From a virus: 38,966 nucleotides of DNA. Positions 19,199 through 29,362 of the stretch are shown in pieces. The first letter of the stretch is position 1, and every line of letters starts with the position of its first letter. Under the pieces are notes generated by a model. That model was not told the DNA's origin. It did no database searches and saw nothing but the letters and a program-made list of their open reading frames with translations. A program made the translations under genes and the position numbers. The DNA is taken from positions 1 to 38,966 of the IMG/VR virus record IMGVR_UViG_3300044800_000037. The stretch is one strand, 5' to 3'.

Positions 19199-20954
19199 AA
19201 AGGCAATTCCGCAATCAACCTCATTGGGAATTTCTATCCCACCTGTTTCAGATAACCAGATTATGAACTGGATTAACTCGGTCAATATGGAGTGGGGCAA
19301 AACTGTCTTTACTCGTATGGATGAGGACGAGAAGTTGTGGACGGGAGAACCTTTCAAACTTACCGACCCAGATGGCAATGACATGGAAGCAGTTGAACAC
19401 GTAACCTTGAATGATGCGAGGGTCTATGGAGAGCGGGTTCTAGCTGTCCTTAATGAATCAGAGGAAGTCATCGAGATAAACGGGCAGAGGAATGGTAAGG
19501 AACTAGATGGACACCAGTCTAATGTCATTGAGGACTGGTGGAGTGATATAACCTACCTGGCTAATGAACACCTGAATGAAATCCTATTACCTGACATGGA
19601 TACTTACCTCTGGGAACAGATAAGTATTAGAGGGCGGGTCGGTGCAAGGATTCTCTTGTCTCAAGACAGAAACGGTTTTGACATAGACCTCCTGCCAGTA
19701 GATATGAGAAAGTGTATCTATGGTCTAGGTAGGAGAGGTTTATCCAGAGTTGGTTTCTGGGATACTCTTGACAGGGATATGTGTCGTGAGGAATATCCCG
19801 ATTATAGACCACAAGGCGAGGCAGTTACCCGATGGGATTACTGGGACGACATTGAGGAAATTGTATTCCTTGACAATAAGTTTTATGAGGCGATACCTAA
19901 TAAGTTAGGGCATCCGCCGTTTGTAATTCAGTTATGTCAACAAGGCACATTTTTAGATACTTCAACCAGAGCTTTGAGAATGAGAGGCGATTCTATCTTC
20001 AGTGCTAACCGAGACCTGTATCCTCATCTCAATAAGATTGCCTCAATTCTACAAAGTATGAATATGCTGTCGCTCAGACCTCCTCGACAACTCACAAGTG
20101 AGTCAGGCACGAAATTACCCAGTGAACCAGTCGACCGATTGGGAAACACTGTGGCATTGAAAATAAATGAAGATTTAACTAGGTTGGAACAGCCAGATAT
20201 ACTCGGTGCTGGTCGCTTCTTTATGGCTGAATTGACTGGTGCTTTACAACGTGGGTCAATCAGTAATATAGACTGGGGCAACCTTCAGTTCCAACTTTCA
20301 CAGGTAGCCATTGCTACTTTGGCTGGCGCATCCAAACAGGTGTTCACACCAAGACTCAAGACGATGGAAAGATTCAAGAGGTTACTTTTCAAGGAAGCCT
20401 TATGGCAGTTCCGCATTGCTAATTTGACGGCTGATATTGGACGTACTGGCAGTAAGAGAATTTATACCAAAGCCGACTTAGAGGGTAATTATACAGTTGA
20501 CTTTGAATATTTGGCATCATTACCTGAAGAGACGGCAGCCACTTATGGGTTGGCAAGTATGGCTGCCCGATGGATGGATGACAGAAGTATCCGCAAGACA
20601 ATCCTCAAATACCGTGATTATGATGACATTGACGAGAAATATCTTGTCCAGACCGCCCAGAAGGTAAGCCAAGCCTTAGCACTATTCCAGATGGCACAGG
20701 CATTAGATAAACAGGGCAAGATTGACGAAGCCAAGGTTTTGCTTATTCAGATGGGTCAATCTCTCCAAGGAATAACACCGCAGGAAGTAACCAAGATAAC
20801 AGGGGTAGAAACTCCCCAACCATCACCACAGCAAGAGGCACAAGCATTACAGATAGGCCCGGGGGCGCCGCCAGTGGGACAGACCAGAACGACAAGGAAG
20901 ATGGAGCCACCCGGGGCTGGTGAGATATTACCTCAATCGGCAGTAGGAGGATAA
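19170..20954 (+). CDS. Portal protein
   Basis: A 594-aa protein directly after the large terminase. Features of portals are seen: an N-terminal stem (WTGEPFKLTD), a central region with LNEILLPDMDTYLWEQISIRG, then LYPHLNKIASILQSMNM and a helical C-terminus (FQMAQALDKQGKIDEAKV) followed by a proline/glutamine tail. The length fits podovirus-type portals. The assignment rests on order and general pattern, not on a single motif. AGGAAGTGATGA precedes the ATG. Confidence 0.8.
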   Translation: MTKIADLKGRKAIPQSTSLGISIPPVSDNQIMNWINSVNMEWGKTVFTRMDEDEKLWTGEPFKLTDPDGNDMEAVEHVTLNDARVYGERVLAVLNESEEVIEINGQRNGKELDGHQSNVIEDWWSDITYLANEHLNEILLPDMDTYLWEQISIRGRVGARILLSQDRNGFDIDLLPVDMRKCIYGLGRRGLSRVGFWDTLDRDMCREEYPDYRPQGEAVTRWDYWDDIEEIVFLDNKFYEAIPNKLGHPPFVIQLCQQGTFLDTSTRALRMRGDSIFSANRDLYPHLNKIASILQSMNMLSLRPPRQLTSESGTKLPSEPVDRLGNTVALKINEDLTRLEQPDILGAGRFFMAELTGALQRGSISNIDWGNLQFQLSQVAIATLAGASKQVFTPRLKTMERFKRLLFKEALWQFRIANLTADIGRTGSKRIYTKADLEGNYTVDFEYLASLPEETAATYGLASMAARWMDDRSIRKTILKYRDYDDIDEKYLVQTAQKVSQALALFQMAQALDKQGKIDEAKVLLIQMGQSLQGITPQEVTKITGVETPQPSPQQEAQALQIGPGAPPVGQTRTTRKMEPPGAGEILPQSAVGG

Positions 20955-20958
20955 CCTG

Positions 20959-21156
20959 ATGGAGAATTTATTAGAAAAGGCATCCAAATTCTTGCAAGAC
21001 AATCCTTTCATAAATGAGGTGGAATTGGCGGACTGTTTGGGTAACAAGGTTCGGGTAGTGAGAAATGCACCTTGCGTTTTTACTACCTATCCCCACACTT
21101 ATTATCATTCATATCCGCAACCAGCTATCAATCCTAATACTGGGTTGCCGTATTAA
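20959..21156 (+). CDS. Hypothetical small protein
   Basis: A 65-aa protein (MENLLEKASKFLQDNPFIN and onwards) with a tyrosine/proline-rich tail (TTYPHTYYHSYPQP). GGAGGATAACCTG precedes the ATG. No family recognised. It lies between portal and the polyvalent gene. Confidence 0.65.
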   Translation: MENLLEKASKFLQDNPFINEVELADCLGNKVRVVRNAPCVFTTYPHTYYHSYPQPAINPNTGLPY

Positions 21157-21166
21157 GGAGAATCTT

Positions 21167-21316
21167 ATGCCATTCATAAATGAGGAATTGAAGAAACTAT
21201 CAAAGGATATTATCAATCAGGCACTTACTAGACCGACTATGGATAAAACACCTAGTAATCTTGTAGAAAAATTAAGGCAATCTATAGCCAAGCAAACGAA
21301 ATTACCGAAGGTTTAA
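21167..21316 (+). CDS. Hypothetical small protein (49 aa)
   Basis: Starts MPFINEELKKLSKDIINQAL and ends in KQTKLPKV; it is helical and basic. AAGGAGAATCTT precedes ATG 21167, so I reject the longer frame from 21065 that overlaps the previous gene. Unknown function. Confidence 0.65.
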   Translation: MPFINEELKKLSKDIINQALTRPTMDKTPSNLVEKLRQSIAKQTKLPKV

Positions 21317-21319
21317 GAG

Positions 21320-24300
21320 ATGGTAATGCAAGCCACGAAAGAATACGCCACACCAAAGCAAATTGAAATCCTGAAGAGTGGGACTTCTAAGAAGCAACTG
21401 ACGAGAGACCTATGGCTCACTCCTCAACAGGCAAAGGATTTAGGTTATAATCAAGGGGAAGGTGATTTCTTACTGACTCCTACGGCGGTCAAGACTGAGA
21501 ATCTCTATGGTGGTGTTCCTCAACCTTCTTATCTGACTAATTTCTATCCCAATTTATCTAATACTATTCAGAAACTATATCCTGATGTGCAGGGGGCGAC
21601 CATTGACGATGTTAAGGCGTTGGCATCTCAGGAAACGGATATTTTTGTCAATCATATTCGTTCAATAGGCAGGAATCAGGATACTTTGACCTTATTGAAG
21701 GCGATGGATATACCCGATGATGTGATTGACCAGATAATTCCGCCGCCGTATATGAAACCACAACCTCAAGTGAATTTATCTACTCAGGGATTTCTCAAGG
21801 GAACTACTGGAATAGGTGGTGTAAGTATTGCACCGACTAAAGTTGCACCAGTTGCACCAGTTGAAACTCCTACCAAAGTTACTACACCTATACCTGAAGT
21901 CCCAGGATTAACAAAAGCTCCTCTTGCGGGATATGAGATACCTCATCCAATAATAACTTTGCCATCCGGTCAAAAGATGGCATATCCAATGACTGACCAA
22001 GAATGGCAACAAATGACACCTAATGAACAGAATAGATACAAGACTCATCCACAAGAATGGTTAAAGGAAAAGAAGGCGTGGGAGAATGTCAGGAAATGGG
22101 GGGCACAAGGTAGTGTTATATTAGAGGCATTACTTAGCATAGAAATCCCCGAAGGAAAACTCAGTGAGAAGCAAATAGAAAGTCTGACTTCACAAGCATA
22201 TATTAGTTTGGCTCAGTATGCGGCTTTCCCTGCTGGGGAGGCAGTATTAAAAGGGGTGTTCTTTGAGGCTAAGACAGTTATTCCTGCATTGGGTAAGATT
22301 GAAAAGGTTTTAACGGCTGAACTTAGTAAGGGGATAAAACCGCCAGAGATTAAACCACCTGAAGTCAAACCCACAGAAGTTCCCAAACCAGCCCCTACTG
22401 TGACTACAGGGACTGTGGTAAAGCCTCCTGTTACCACAGAGGTTACAAAATTAGTTCCTGATGAAATATCTGATATATCGGGTTATATGTTTTCTGGTTC
22501 GGCTTCAAAGGAAGCACAAAGTAATTGGTTTTCAGGTAGTATAGATAAAGCATTAGATTTTGCTAAAGCTAGATTAAAGAGTGGTAGAGGTGGAGAACCC
22601 GTTGTACGAATATATAAAACGTCTGATATTGAAAGTAAAGGTGTTAATAAACTCGTAGATTTAATGGAATCATCTGGAAAACAAATACCATCTAGTGAAT
22701 ACAGTATGATGTATCTCAAAGATATTAAACCTACTTATACTATTAAATTAACAAAGGGATTCGACACAACAAAAGAGGATATTCTTGCTCAAATAAAAGA
22801 ACAAGCAATCCCCAAAGCCGAAGTTGGTATGCCTGAAGCTGTTAAACCTAGAATTGGTGTTATTCCTAAAACACCAGAAGAAGCCATTAGTATGGCGAAG
22901 GAACTAGACGCTGAATTAGCACAAGTAAAACCACTACCTAAAGTAGAACAGACAAAATTCGTAGATGAATATGTGGCATCAAAGGGACAGAAATTACCGT
23001 CGTCTCCACCTGAACCTCCTACGGCAAAAATAGAGTTCTCTACTGATATGCCCGCCTCTCAACAAGTAGCCAACCATATCTCTTTTGAACCTGATAAGGT
23101 TAGTCTATCCGAGACATTAGTCAAGGGTAAAAATAAGGCAATGACCGATTGGGTTGATAAGTTACACCCGATTGATAAGTTCGTTGATGTGGCTAAAAAG
23201 AGTGGAGTAGAACTTTCTTTAGAGGAAAACCCCTATATCCAAGCCCGTATGTTGGAAGGTGTTACAAGTAAGGCGACCACTTTCCTTGATGATGGAACAT
23301 TTGGTCGTAAATTCTGGAAGATAGAAAAGGGCAAGGCAGTTCCCAATTTCAAAGGAGAGGGACTTTCAAAGATACTTGAACCAGTCAAAGAACCAGAGGC
23401 TTGGAGGGATTTTAGCACATACTTAACATCTCTCCGTGCTGAGGAATTGAACAAACTAGGCATAGAGACAGGAATATCAAAGGATGTCGCAACGAAGGCG
23501 ATTGCTGAACTGGAAACCAAATACCCGAACTTCTCAAAACTATCGGATAAGATACAGAAATACCAGTCTGACCTCCTTGATTATATTCAGGAATCGGGAT
23601 TGATAAGTCCTGAATTAAGGGCGAAACTTGATTCTAAATATGCTTCCTATGTGCCTTTCTACCGAGTTCTTGAGGAACTTCAGGGGAAGGGTTATATGGG
23701 GAAAAAGATGGTTAATGTCCCCTCTCTGATTAAACGGATTAAGGGTTCAGAGAGGGAAATAGTCAATCCTTTAGAGAGTATAGTTAAGAATACTTATGCC
23801 TTTATCAATGCCGCCGATAGGAACGAAGTGGGTGTGGCAATGGCGAGGTTGGTTCACGATGTTCCTGAATTACAAGGTTTGTTTAATCCGATAAAGACTC
23901 CTATGGCGAAGGTAGCAAATGTTACCGCTAAAGAATTGGGAATTGATGTTGCTGGCTTGGAAGGTGTTGCTGAAGAAGTATTTGACATCTTCCGCCCATC
24001 TATGTTCACCAAAGAGAACGTGGTTACCGTGATGATTGACGGCAAAAAACAATTCTTTAAGGTAGACCCTGATTTAGGTAAGGCACTCACAGCAATGGAT
24101 ACGGGTAGTATGGGGATGCTTTGGAAGATACTTGCTTCCCCCGCCAAGTGGTTGCGTGCTGGTGCTACTCTGAGTCCCGACTTTATGATTCGTAATCCTC
24201 TCCGTGATGCTATGTCGGCTATGGTCTATTCTAATTATGGTTTCATACCAGGCGTGGATACTCTGAGGGGAGTTGCCAGTATTCTTAGAAAGGATGCGGC

Positions 24301-27300
24301 TTATAAACTATACAAGATGTCTGGGGCAGAACACTCTATGTTGGTCAGTCTTGATAGAGAATATCTTCAATCTACATTCAAGGAAATAGTTGAGGGTAAA
24401 AAGTTCACTGATTTTATAAGACATCCATTACAGTTACTTCAAATCGCAAGTGAACTTGGAGAAAAGGCAACCAGACTTGGGGAGTTTGCTAAGGGAATTA
24501 AGAAGGGAGTAATCCCTTTAGAAGCGGGTTTCAGTTCAAGGGAAGTAACCCTAGACTTTGCCAAAGCAGGAACTCAGGCGAAATCGGTCAATCAGATTAT
24601 CGCCTTCTTTAATGCCAACATTCGGGGTTGGGATAGAATGGTTATGAGTTTCAAGGAACATCCTATAAGGACATCGGCTAAGGTTATTGCGGGAATAACT
24701 ATCCCGTCTATTGCCTTGTGGTCGGTGAATCACGATGACCCACGCTGGAAGGAAATCCCACAATGGCAGAAGGATTTATTCTGGATTGTGATGGTTGGAG
24801 ATAACATCTATCGTATCCCTAAACCATTTGAGTTGGGTGTAATCTTTGGTTCAGGACCCGAAAGGTTACTGGATTATCTTAACACTAAAGACCCTAAAAT
24901 AGCCCAGAAGTTTCTTGGGGACTTCTTTCAATCAGGAACACCAGGATGGTTGCCGACTGGTCTTGAACCTATCATTGAGAATATCACCAATCATAGTTTC
25001 TTTAAGGGAACTCCAGTGGTATCTCAAAGTCTAGAAGATTTACCACCTGAGTTGCAATACACAGACTATACCTCAGAAGTGGCAAAGGGAATGGGAAAGT
25101 TACTTCATCAATCCCCACTGAAAATTGATAACATACTTTATGGCTGGACAGGGGGATTAGGCAGGTATGCGACCGAAGCGATTGACAAAGTCCTACAGAA
25201 AACAGGTGTAGTTGCACCCAAGATTGAACCATCGCCGACTCTGGCTGACTTACCTATAACAAGGGCTTTTGTCGTTAGAAACCCTCTTGGTAGTAGTAGC
25301 GAATCTGTAAACAATTTTTATGATGAATACAATTCCTATATCGGTAAAGAGAAATTACTGAAGGGTCTCATTGATGATAAGAAACAGGCGGAGTTTGATA
25401 AAGAGAAAGCCAAATATCCTGAACTACTTTTCGCCTATGATAGCAAAACCGATACTTATTATTCGGCGAGTGCAAGGTATCTGAGACAGGTATCTGGTGA
25501 ATTATCCGGTATTCGTAAATTAGAGGATAAGGTTTATAAAGATACGAGTATGACCCCTGAGCAGAAACGGACACTGATAGATTCTCTTGACCAGATAAAG
25601 ACAGATATGGCAAACAGGGCGTTGGAGTTAATTAAGAATCCCTCAAAGGAAGTAGGTATTTTAGAGACTCCTGTTAGCGAGGTTGAGAGTAAATTGGGAA
25701 CTATTACTGGTTCTCCACTCAGTCAAGATGTCGTTAAAATGACTGATATTGCTCCAGATTTAATTCAGGCAAAAGGTGAAAGTCCACTAAAAAAGTTACT
25801 TGAGACAAACAATAAGATACTGGCTGATATTGCCAACCTACCAGACCAACCGCTTTATCAGATAGACCGTACTACGACTAAGGCTGGATTGACACGAAGG
25901 CAGAATGAATTACTTGACCAGTATGATACTACTCCTGAAAAAGATAAAAAGAAGTTTATTGCTGACCATCCCGAACTATCGGAGAATCCAAAGGTGAAGT
26001 GGTTGACCGATAATCCCGAATCCAATGCCATTTTGGCTCTATGGGGTAACTCTAAACTCCTTACTCAAAAGGCTTATGATATTGCTGTGGGACTTGTGGG
26101 GACTCACGATATTCCTAATAATGCACTAGAGGAAAGAGTCCTACCACCAAAAGATTTAGCCACACCCTATTTTGAATTGGTTGTCGCCAAAGAAAAGTGG
26201 GGGGATAGTAGTTGGGAAGCCAAACTCATAATTGCTAAAAACCCTAAATTGGTAGAATGGAATCCTGCGTGGAGTTTACCCGATACTCCAATCGCCTCTC
26301 TGGAACTCAAGGTAAAGAACCGAACTCTCTATGACACTATATCTAGTTATTCCGACTCTACCTCACCACAATATATAGTGGATGAGAAGGAAAGGGCAAA
26401 GGCGGTCGCCAAACTCAAAGCCGATAACCCAGTGTGGGTTGACGATATGAGGCGTGTTGAGGCAATTGAGAATGGGGGATTGGATTTAGCAGTCCCAAAG
26501 CCAATTTCAATTCCCGATGCAATGAGTCTAGTTACTCAGGCTAAAACAGGTCATGTTGACCAAAATGGGAAAGCCCTTGATTCATGGAGCCAGACATGGT
26601 TAGACAATTATGACTTTATTCTGAAGACACTTAGCGATATTCAGAAGGGACAACCTAACGCAAATGACATAAATAAATCCCTTACCATCCTAAACGAAGA
26701 TTATCGCCATGATACACCACCTCAAGGATGGGAAAACTTCTTAACCCAACAACAACTACCACTAGGAGTGACACGAGAGACGGTTTCCTCTCAAATGGCA
26801 CTAGGATGGTCGCAGGTTAAAGCTAGTCAGGCATGGCTTGATATTTCGGGGTTACTCAATAGCCAACTGACCACTATGGGTAAGCCAAATACGGCGATGC
26901 CATCAGGTAATACTCTAGTCGAAACCCATGTTGCTTATGGCAAACTCCAAGACAAGCAAGGTGTAGGTTCATCCTCGGCTGAATCCATGTTATTCCGTGT
27001 GGACAATCCTCAATATGACCAATGGCGAACTGATACAAATATCTGGGGCGACCAAGCATTAAAACCAGTTGACCAGACTAGAATCCCTATCTGGCGGATT
27101 GATGTCAAATATACTAAACAGGATATTGAATACAATGCCATCAAGAATACCGTTGACGCCGAACAAACAAGACTAAGGAATGAATACCTTACCAAGAATC
27201 CTGACTACCGTATAGCCAGAAGGCAAAGGGATTTCTACAATCTGAACACTCCGTTAGTTACTAATCTGGTTCTCCGTGATAAATATGTCGGCTTCTACGA

Positions 27301-28072
27301 ATCATCGGATAAGGGATATGTCAAAGAGCATTATCGTCTAGACAATCCTGAGTTGGATGCCGTTCTCACTGACCCCAAGATTATGGGGAATAGTGTGTTG
27401 AGCAAGGTTGACCCCACCAAAATTCCTGATAAACGATATGACGAGATATACACTCAGTTTCAACCTTTATTTGACCAGTGGGATTCTTATGGGCAAGGGA
27501 CATCACCAAACTATATTGCCAATCCAGATGACCGAACAAAGGCTAGGGATACACTTCTTGCACAGAATCCAGACTTCAAGAAGGCTAGATGGGAACAGGA
27601 TGCTTATTTACTATTCATAGGGCAAGAGAAGTTCGTGCCTGACTATCTTGGTTACAAAGATATTACAGATAAAGGCAAACCTGCTGGACAGACTTACTGG
27701 TTTGAAGATGACTGGTACTTGCTAGACCATCCTGAGTTCTACAAGACGATGGTTACTAATGGACAATGGCAAGAAAGAGATTTCAGTAAAGTCCCACCAA
27801 GAGATGTCTATGAGTTATACCAGATTTACGATGCCATTATTGGCGACCCCAAGACCTCAAGGGCAAATGCTCGCCTAGAGTTCAGGAGACGCAATCCCAA
27901 ATTGGATGCTTGGCTAGTCCTCATTGGGGCAGTATCTCAACCAATAGAGGAATATGATGTAACGGCAGGTATGACGACTGCTGAGAAGGTTGGCAGGACT
28001 TTGGCTGCCAAAAGAGCCGAGATAGATAGGCTTAAAGCAGAAATAGATAAAAAACTCAAGGCAATGAAATAA
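21320..28072 (+). CDS. Giant polyvalent protein (LPD38-type)
   Basis: A 2250-aa protein, the largest gene. Parts I can see: N-terminal region (1-150), a proline/valine linker, a segment at about 385-500 (YMFSGSASKEAQSNWFSGS, then DKALDFAKARL) that looks like an ADP-ribosyltransferase-type fold, and a central helical region at about 600-1290 with NPLRDAMSAMVYSNYGF, FFNANIRGWDRM and IPKPFELGVIFGSGPERL, which matches large polyvalent-protein domain 38. The last 800 residues hold loose repeats of about 90 residues containing NP(D/E/K) motifs. Such proteins are thought to enter the host with the DNA. Role inferred. Confidence 0.8.
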   Translation: MVMQATKEYATPKQIEILKSGTSKKQLTRDLWLTPQQAKDLGYNQGEGDFLLTPTAVKTENLYGGVPQPSYLTNFYPNLSNTIQKLYPDVQGATIDDVKALASQETDIFVNHIRSIGRNQDTLTLLKAMDIPDDVIDQIIPPPYMKPQPQVNLSTQGFLKGTTGIGGVSIAPTKVAPVAPVETPTKVTTPIPEVPGLTKAPLAGYEIPHPIITLPSGQKMAYPMTDQEWQQMTPNEQNRYKTHPQEWLKEKKAWENVRKWGAQGSVILEALLSIEIPEGKLSEKQIESLTSQAYISLAQYAAFPAGEAVLKGVFFEAKTVIPALGKIEKVLTAELSKGIKPPEIKPPEVKPTEVPKPAPTVTTGTVVKPPVTTEVTKLVPDEISDISGYMFSGSASKEAQSNWFSGSIDKALDFAKARLKSGRGGEPVVRIYKTSDIESKGVNKLVDLMESSGKQIPSSEYSMMYLKDIKPTYTIKLTKGFDTTKEDILAQIKEQAIPKAEVGMPEAVKPRIGVIPKTPEEAISMAKELDAELAQVKPLPKVEQTKFVDEYVASKGQKLPSSPPEPPTAKIEFSTDMPASQQVANHISFEPDKVSLSETLVKGKNKAMTDWVDKLHPIDKFVDVAKKSGVELSLEENPYIQARMLEGVTSKATTFLDDGTFGRKFWKIEKGKAVPNFKGEGLSKILEPVKEPEAWRDFSTYLTSLRAEELNKLGIETGISKDVATKAIAELETKYPNFSKLSDKIQKYQSDLLDYIQESGLISPELRAKLDSKYASYVPFYRVLEELQGKGYMGKKMVNVPSLIKRIKGSEREIVNPLESIVKNTYAFINAADRNEVGVAMARLVHDVPELQGLFNPIKTPMAKVANVTAKELGIDVAGLEGVAEEVFDIFRPSMFTKENVVTVMIDGKKQFFKVDPDLGKALTAMDTGSMGMLWKILASPAKWLRAGATLSPDFMIRNPLRDAMSAMVYSNYGFIPGVDTLRGVASILRKDAAYKLYKMSGAEHSMLVSLDREYLQSTFKEIVEGKKFTDFIRHPLQLLQIASELGEKATRLGEFAKGIKKGVIPLEAGFSSREVTLDFAKAGTQAKSVNQIIAFFNANIRGWDRMVMSFKEHPIRTSAKVIAGITIPSIALWSVNHDDPRWKEIPQWQKDLFWIVMVGDNIYRIPKPFELGVIFGSGPERLLDYLNTKDPKIAQKFLGDFFQSGTPGWLPTGLEPIIENITNHSFFKGTPVVSQSLEDLPPELQYTDYTSEVAKGMGKLLHQSPLKIDNILYGWTGGLGRYATEAIDKVLQKTGVVAPKIEPSPTLADLPITRAFVVRNPLGSSSESVNNFYDEYNSYIGKEKLLKGLIDDKKQAEFDKEKAKYPELLFAYDSKTDTYYSASARYLRQVSGELSGIRKLEDKVYKDTSMTPEQKRTLIDSLDQIKTDMANRALELIKNPSKEVGILETPVSEVESKLGTITGSPLSQDVVKMTDIAPDLIQAKGESPLKKLLETNNKILADIANLPDQPLYQIDRTTTKAGLTRRQNELLDQYDTTPEKDKKKFIADHPELSENPKVKWLTDNPESNAILALWGNSKLLTQKAYDIAVGLVGTHDIPNNALEERVLPPKDLATPYFELVVAKEKWGDSSWEAKLIIAKNPKLVEWNPAWSLPDTPIASLELKVKNRTLYDTISSYSDSTSPQYIVDEKERAKAVAKLKADNPVWVDDMRRVEAIENGGLDLAVPKPISIPDAMSLVTQAKTGHVDQNGKALDSWSQTWLDNYDFILKTLSDIQKGQPNANDINKSLTILNEDYRHDTPPQGWENFLTQQQLPLGVTRETVSSQMALGWSQVKASQAWLDISGLLNSQLTTMGKPNTAMPSGNTLVETHVAYGKLQDKQGVGSSSAESMLFRVDNPQYDQWRTDTNIWGDQALKPVDQTRIPIWRIDVKYTKQDIEYNAIKNTVDAEQTRLRNEYLTKNPDYRIARRQRDFYNLNTPLVTNLVLRDKYVGFYESSDKGYVKEHYRLDNPELDAVLTDPKIMGNSVLSKVDPTKIPDKRYDEIYTQFQPLFDQWDSYGQGTSPNYIANPDDRTKARDTLLAQNPDFKKARWEQDAYLLFIGQEKFVPDYLGYKDITDKGKPAGQTYWFEDDWYLLDHPEFYKTMVTNGQWQERDFSKVPPRDVYELYQIYDAIIGDPKTSRANARLEFRRRNPKLDAWLVLIGAVSQPIEEYDVTAGMTTAEKVGRTLAAKRAEIDRLKAEIDKKLKAMK

Positions 28073-28083
28073 GGAGGTGTAAT

Positions 28084-28518
28084 ATGGCGAAAACAAAGAA
28101 AGTAATGGTAAATGGTAAGGAAATGCAAGTCCCTGAAAGTTATACCGCTGACGATATAAAGAGACTTGGCAAACGAGTAGCCTCACAGGTGGGACATCAA
28201 GATACAGGAGGTAAGACAATGGCGAAGAAAATACCAAGGAAGGGGCCATTCCTACAGACGGCAAGAGCAAAGGCAACACCCGGACAGACAGTAGCACCGG
28301 GTGGCACACAGGTTATCCAGAAGAAAGGGCAACCACCTATGGCTTTTAAGAAAGGTGGTCTGCATGAGGTTCTTGGTGTGCCACAAGGCCAACCAATCCC
28401 AGCCGATAAAGTCAAGAAAGCCTTGGCTGGGGATTATGGCCCAAAGGTTAAACGGATGGCGGTTTTTGCCTTCAGAGGCGCATTAGCCAAAGGGCGAAAA
28501 ACTGCGAGTAAACCATAA
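28084..28518 (+). CDS. Hypothetical basic protein
   Basis: A 144-aa lysine/glycine-rich protein. The C-terminal half (AFKKGGLHEVLGVPQGQ, IPADKVKKALAGDYGPKVK) is the conserved-looking part; the N-terminus is a short beta strand (KKVMVNGKEMQVPESY). AAGGAGGTGTAAT precedes the ATG. Small basic proteins of this pattern lie beside scaffold genes in environmental phages; function unknown. Confidence 0.72.
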   Translation: MAKTKKVMVNGKEMQVPESYTADDIKRLGKRVASQVGHQDTGGKTMAKKIPRKGPFLQTARAKATPGQTVAPGGTQVIQKKGQPPMAFKKGGLHEVLGVPQGQPIPADKVKKALAGDYGPKVKRMAVFAFRGALAKGRKTASKP

Positions 28519-28541
28519 ATAAATAGGAGGATAAACAAACA

Positions 28542-29345
28542 ATGGCGACAGACAAAGACGAAACCGACCTAGGGAATACTGGCGAGGAAGCAACCCAGGA
28601 AACTAAACTCGGAAGTACTCAGGAACTCTCTGATGCTGAAATTGATGAGCAGGCTGAGGAGATTAGTGATGAACTTGATAGGCTCATCAATGCAGAGAAG
28701 GCGACTCTCGGCAGAACTTTGAAGTCTACTCTCGAAGCACATACTACCCTGAAACAGCAATATGACTCTCAGGGTAAGCGGTTTTCTGAACTTGAGAATA
28801 CACTTCGCTCCATCAAGCAGAAAGAAAGAGAGCGAGAACTGAAGGATGCCGAAGGAACTCCTGACCTCTTGGATTCAGTCCGTCTAAAGCACCAGGCGGA
28901 AGATGAGTGGGAGAAAGTCACCAAGGCACGCTCAGAACTTGAGAACGAGAAGACTCTACATCAGACTGCGGTAGATAAGGCAATTAAGGCTGAGGCTACC
29001 GACCTAGCCAAGGAATTAACTAAGGAAAGCGGACTGGCCGCGACTCTTCTCCTTCAGATAGCGTCTGATACGACTGAAAATGGCAGAACTACTTATAACC
29101 TAGAACGGATGAAGCAGATTGCTAAGTCCGTGCCGAAAGGTGAATCCGAAGAGGAAGAAGCGGAAGAAGGTGCTGAAAAAGAACCTGCTGTCCGAGGACA
29201 ACAATCTAGGGCGGCTGGTGCTGGCGGTCGTACTGCAACAAGGGGATTCAGAACATGGGAGGATTACGAAGACGCCTTCATTCACAGTAATATCTCCTTT
29301 GAGCAGTATCGAGAGGCTGCCAAAAGATTCAATAAAAACATCTAA
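28542..29345 (+). CDS. Scaffolding-like protein
   Basis: A 267-aa acidic protein directly before the capsid gene. It has an acidic N-terminus, a long coiled coil (about 40-190, e.g. ENTLRSIKQKERERELKD), a glutamate-rich stretch (about 200-215) and a short basic C-terminal domain (YREAAKRFNKNI). This arrangement is typical of scaffolds that guide capsid assembly and then leave. Assignment is by position and composition. AATAGGAGGATAAACAAACA precedes the ATG. Confidence 0.75.
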   Translation: MATDKDETDLGNTGEEATQETKLGSTQELSDAEIDEQAEEISDELDRLINAEKATLGRTLKSTLEAHTTLKQQYDSQGKRFSELENTLRSIKQKERERELKDAEGTPDLLDSVRLKHQAEDEWEKVTKARSELENEKTLHQTAVDKAIKAEATDLAKELTKESGLAATLLLQIASDTTENGRTTYNLERMKQIAKSVPKGESEEEEAEEGAEKEPAVRGQQSRAAGAGGRTATRGFRTWEDYEDAFIHSNISFEQYREAAKRFNKNI

Positions 29346-29362
29346 ACAAGGAGGATACGCAC

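Noticed and set aside
19752-19790. TTGACA inside the portal gene as a promoter
   Set aside because: No matching -10 element at 16-18 bp and no gene start downstream.
27914-28309. Minus-strand 131-codon frame across the end of the giant gene
   Set aside because: Shadow of two well-supported plus-strand genes; no minus-strand promoter or ribosome site.
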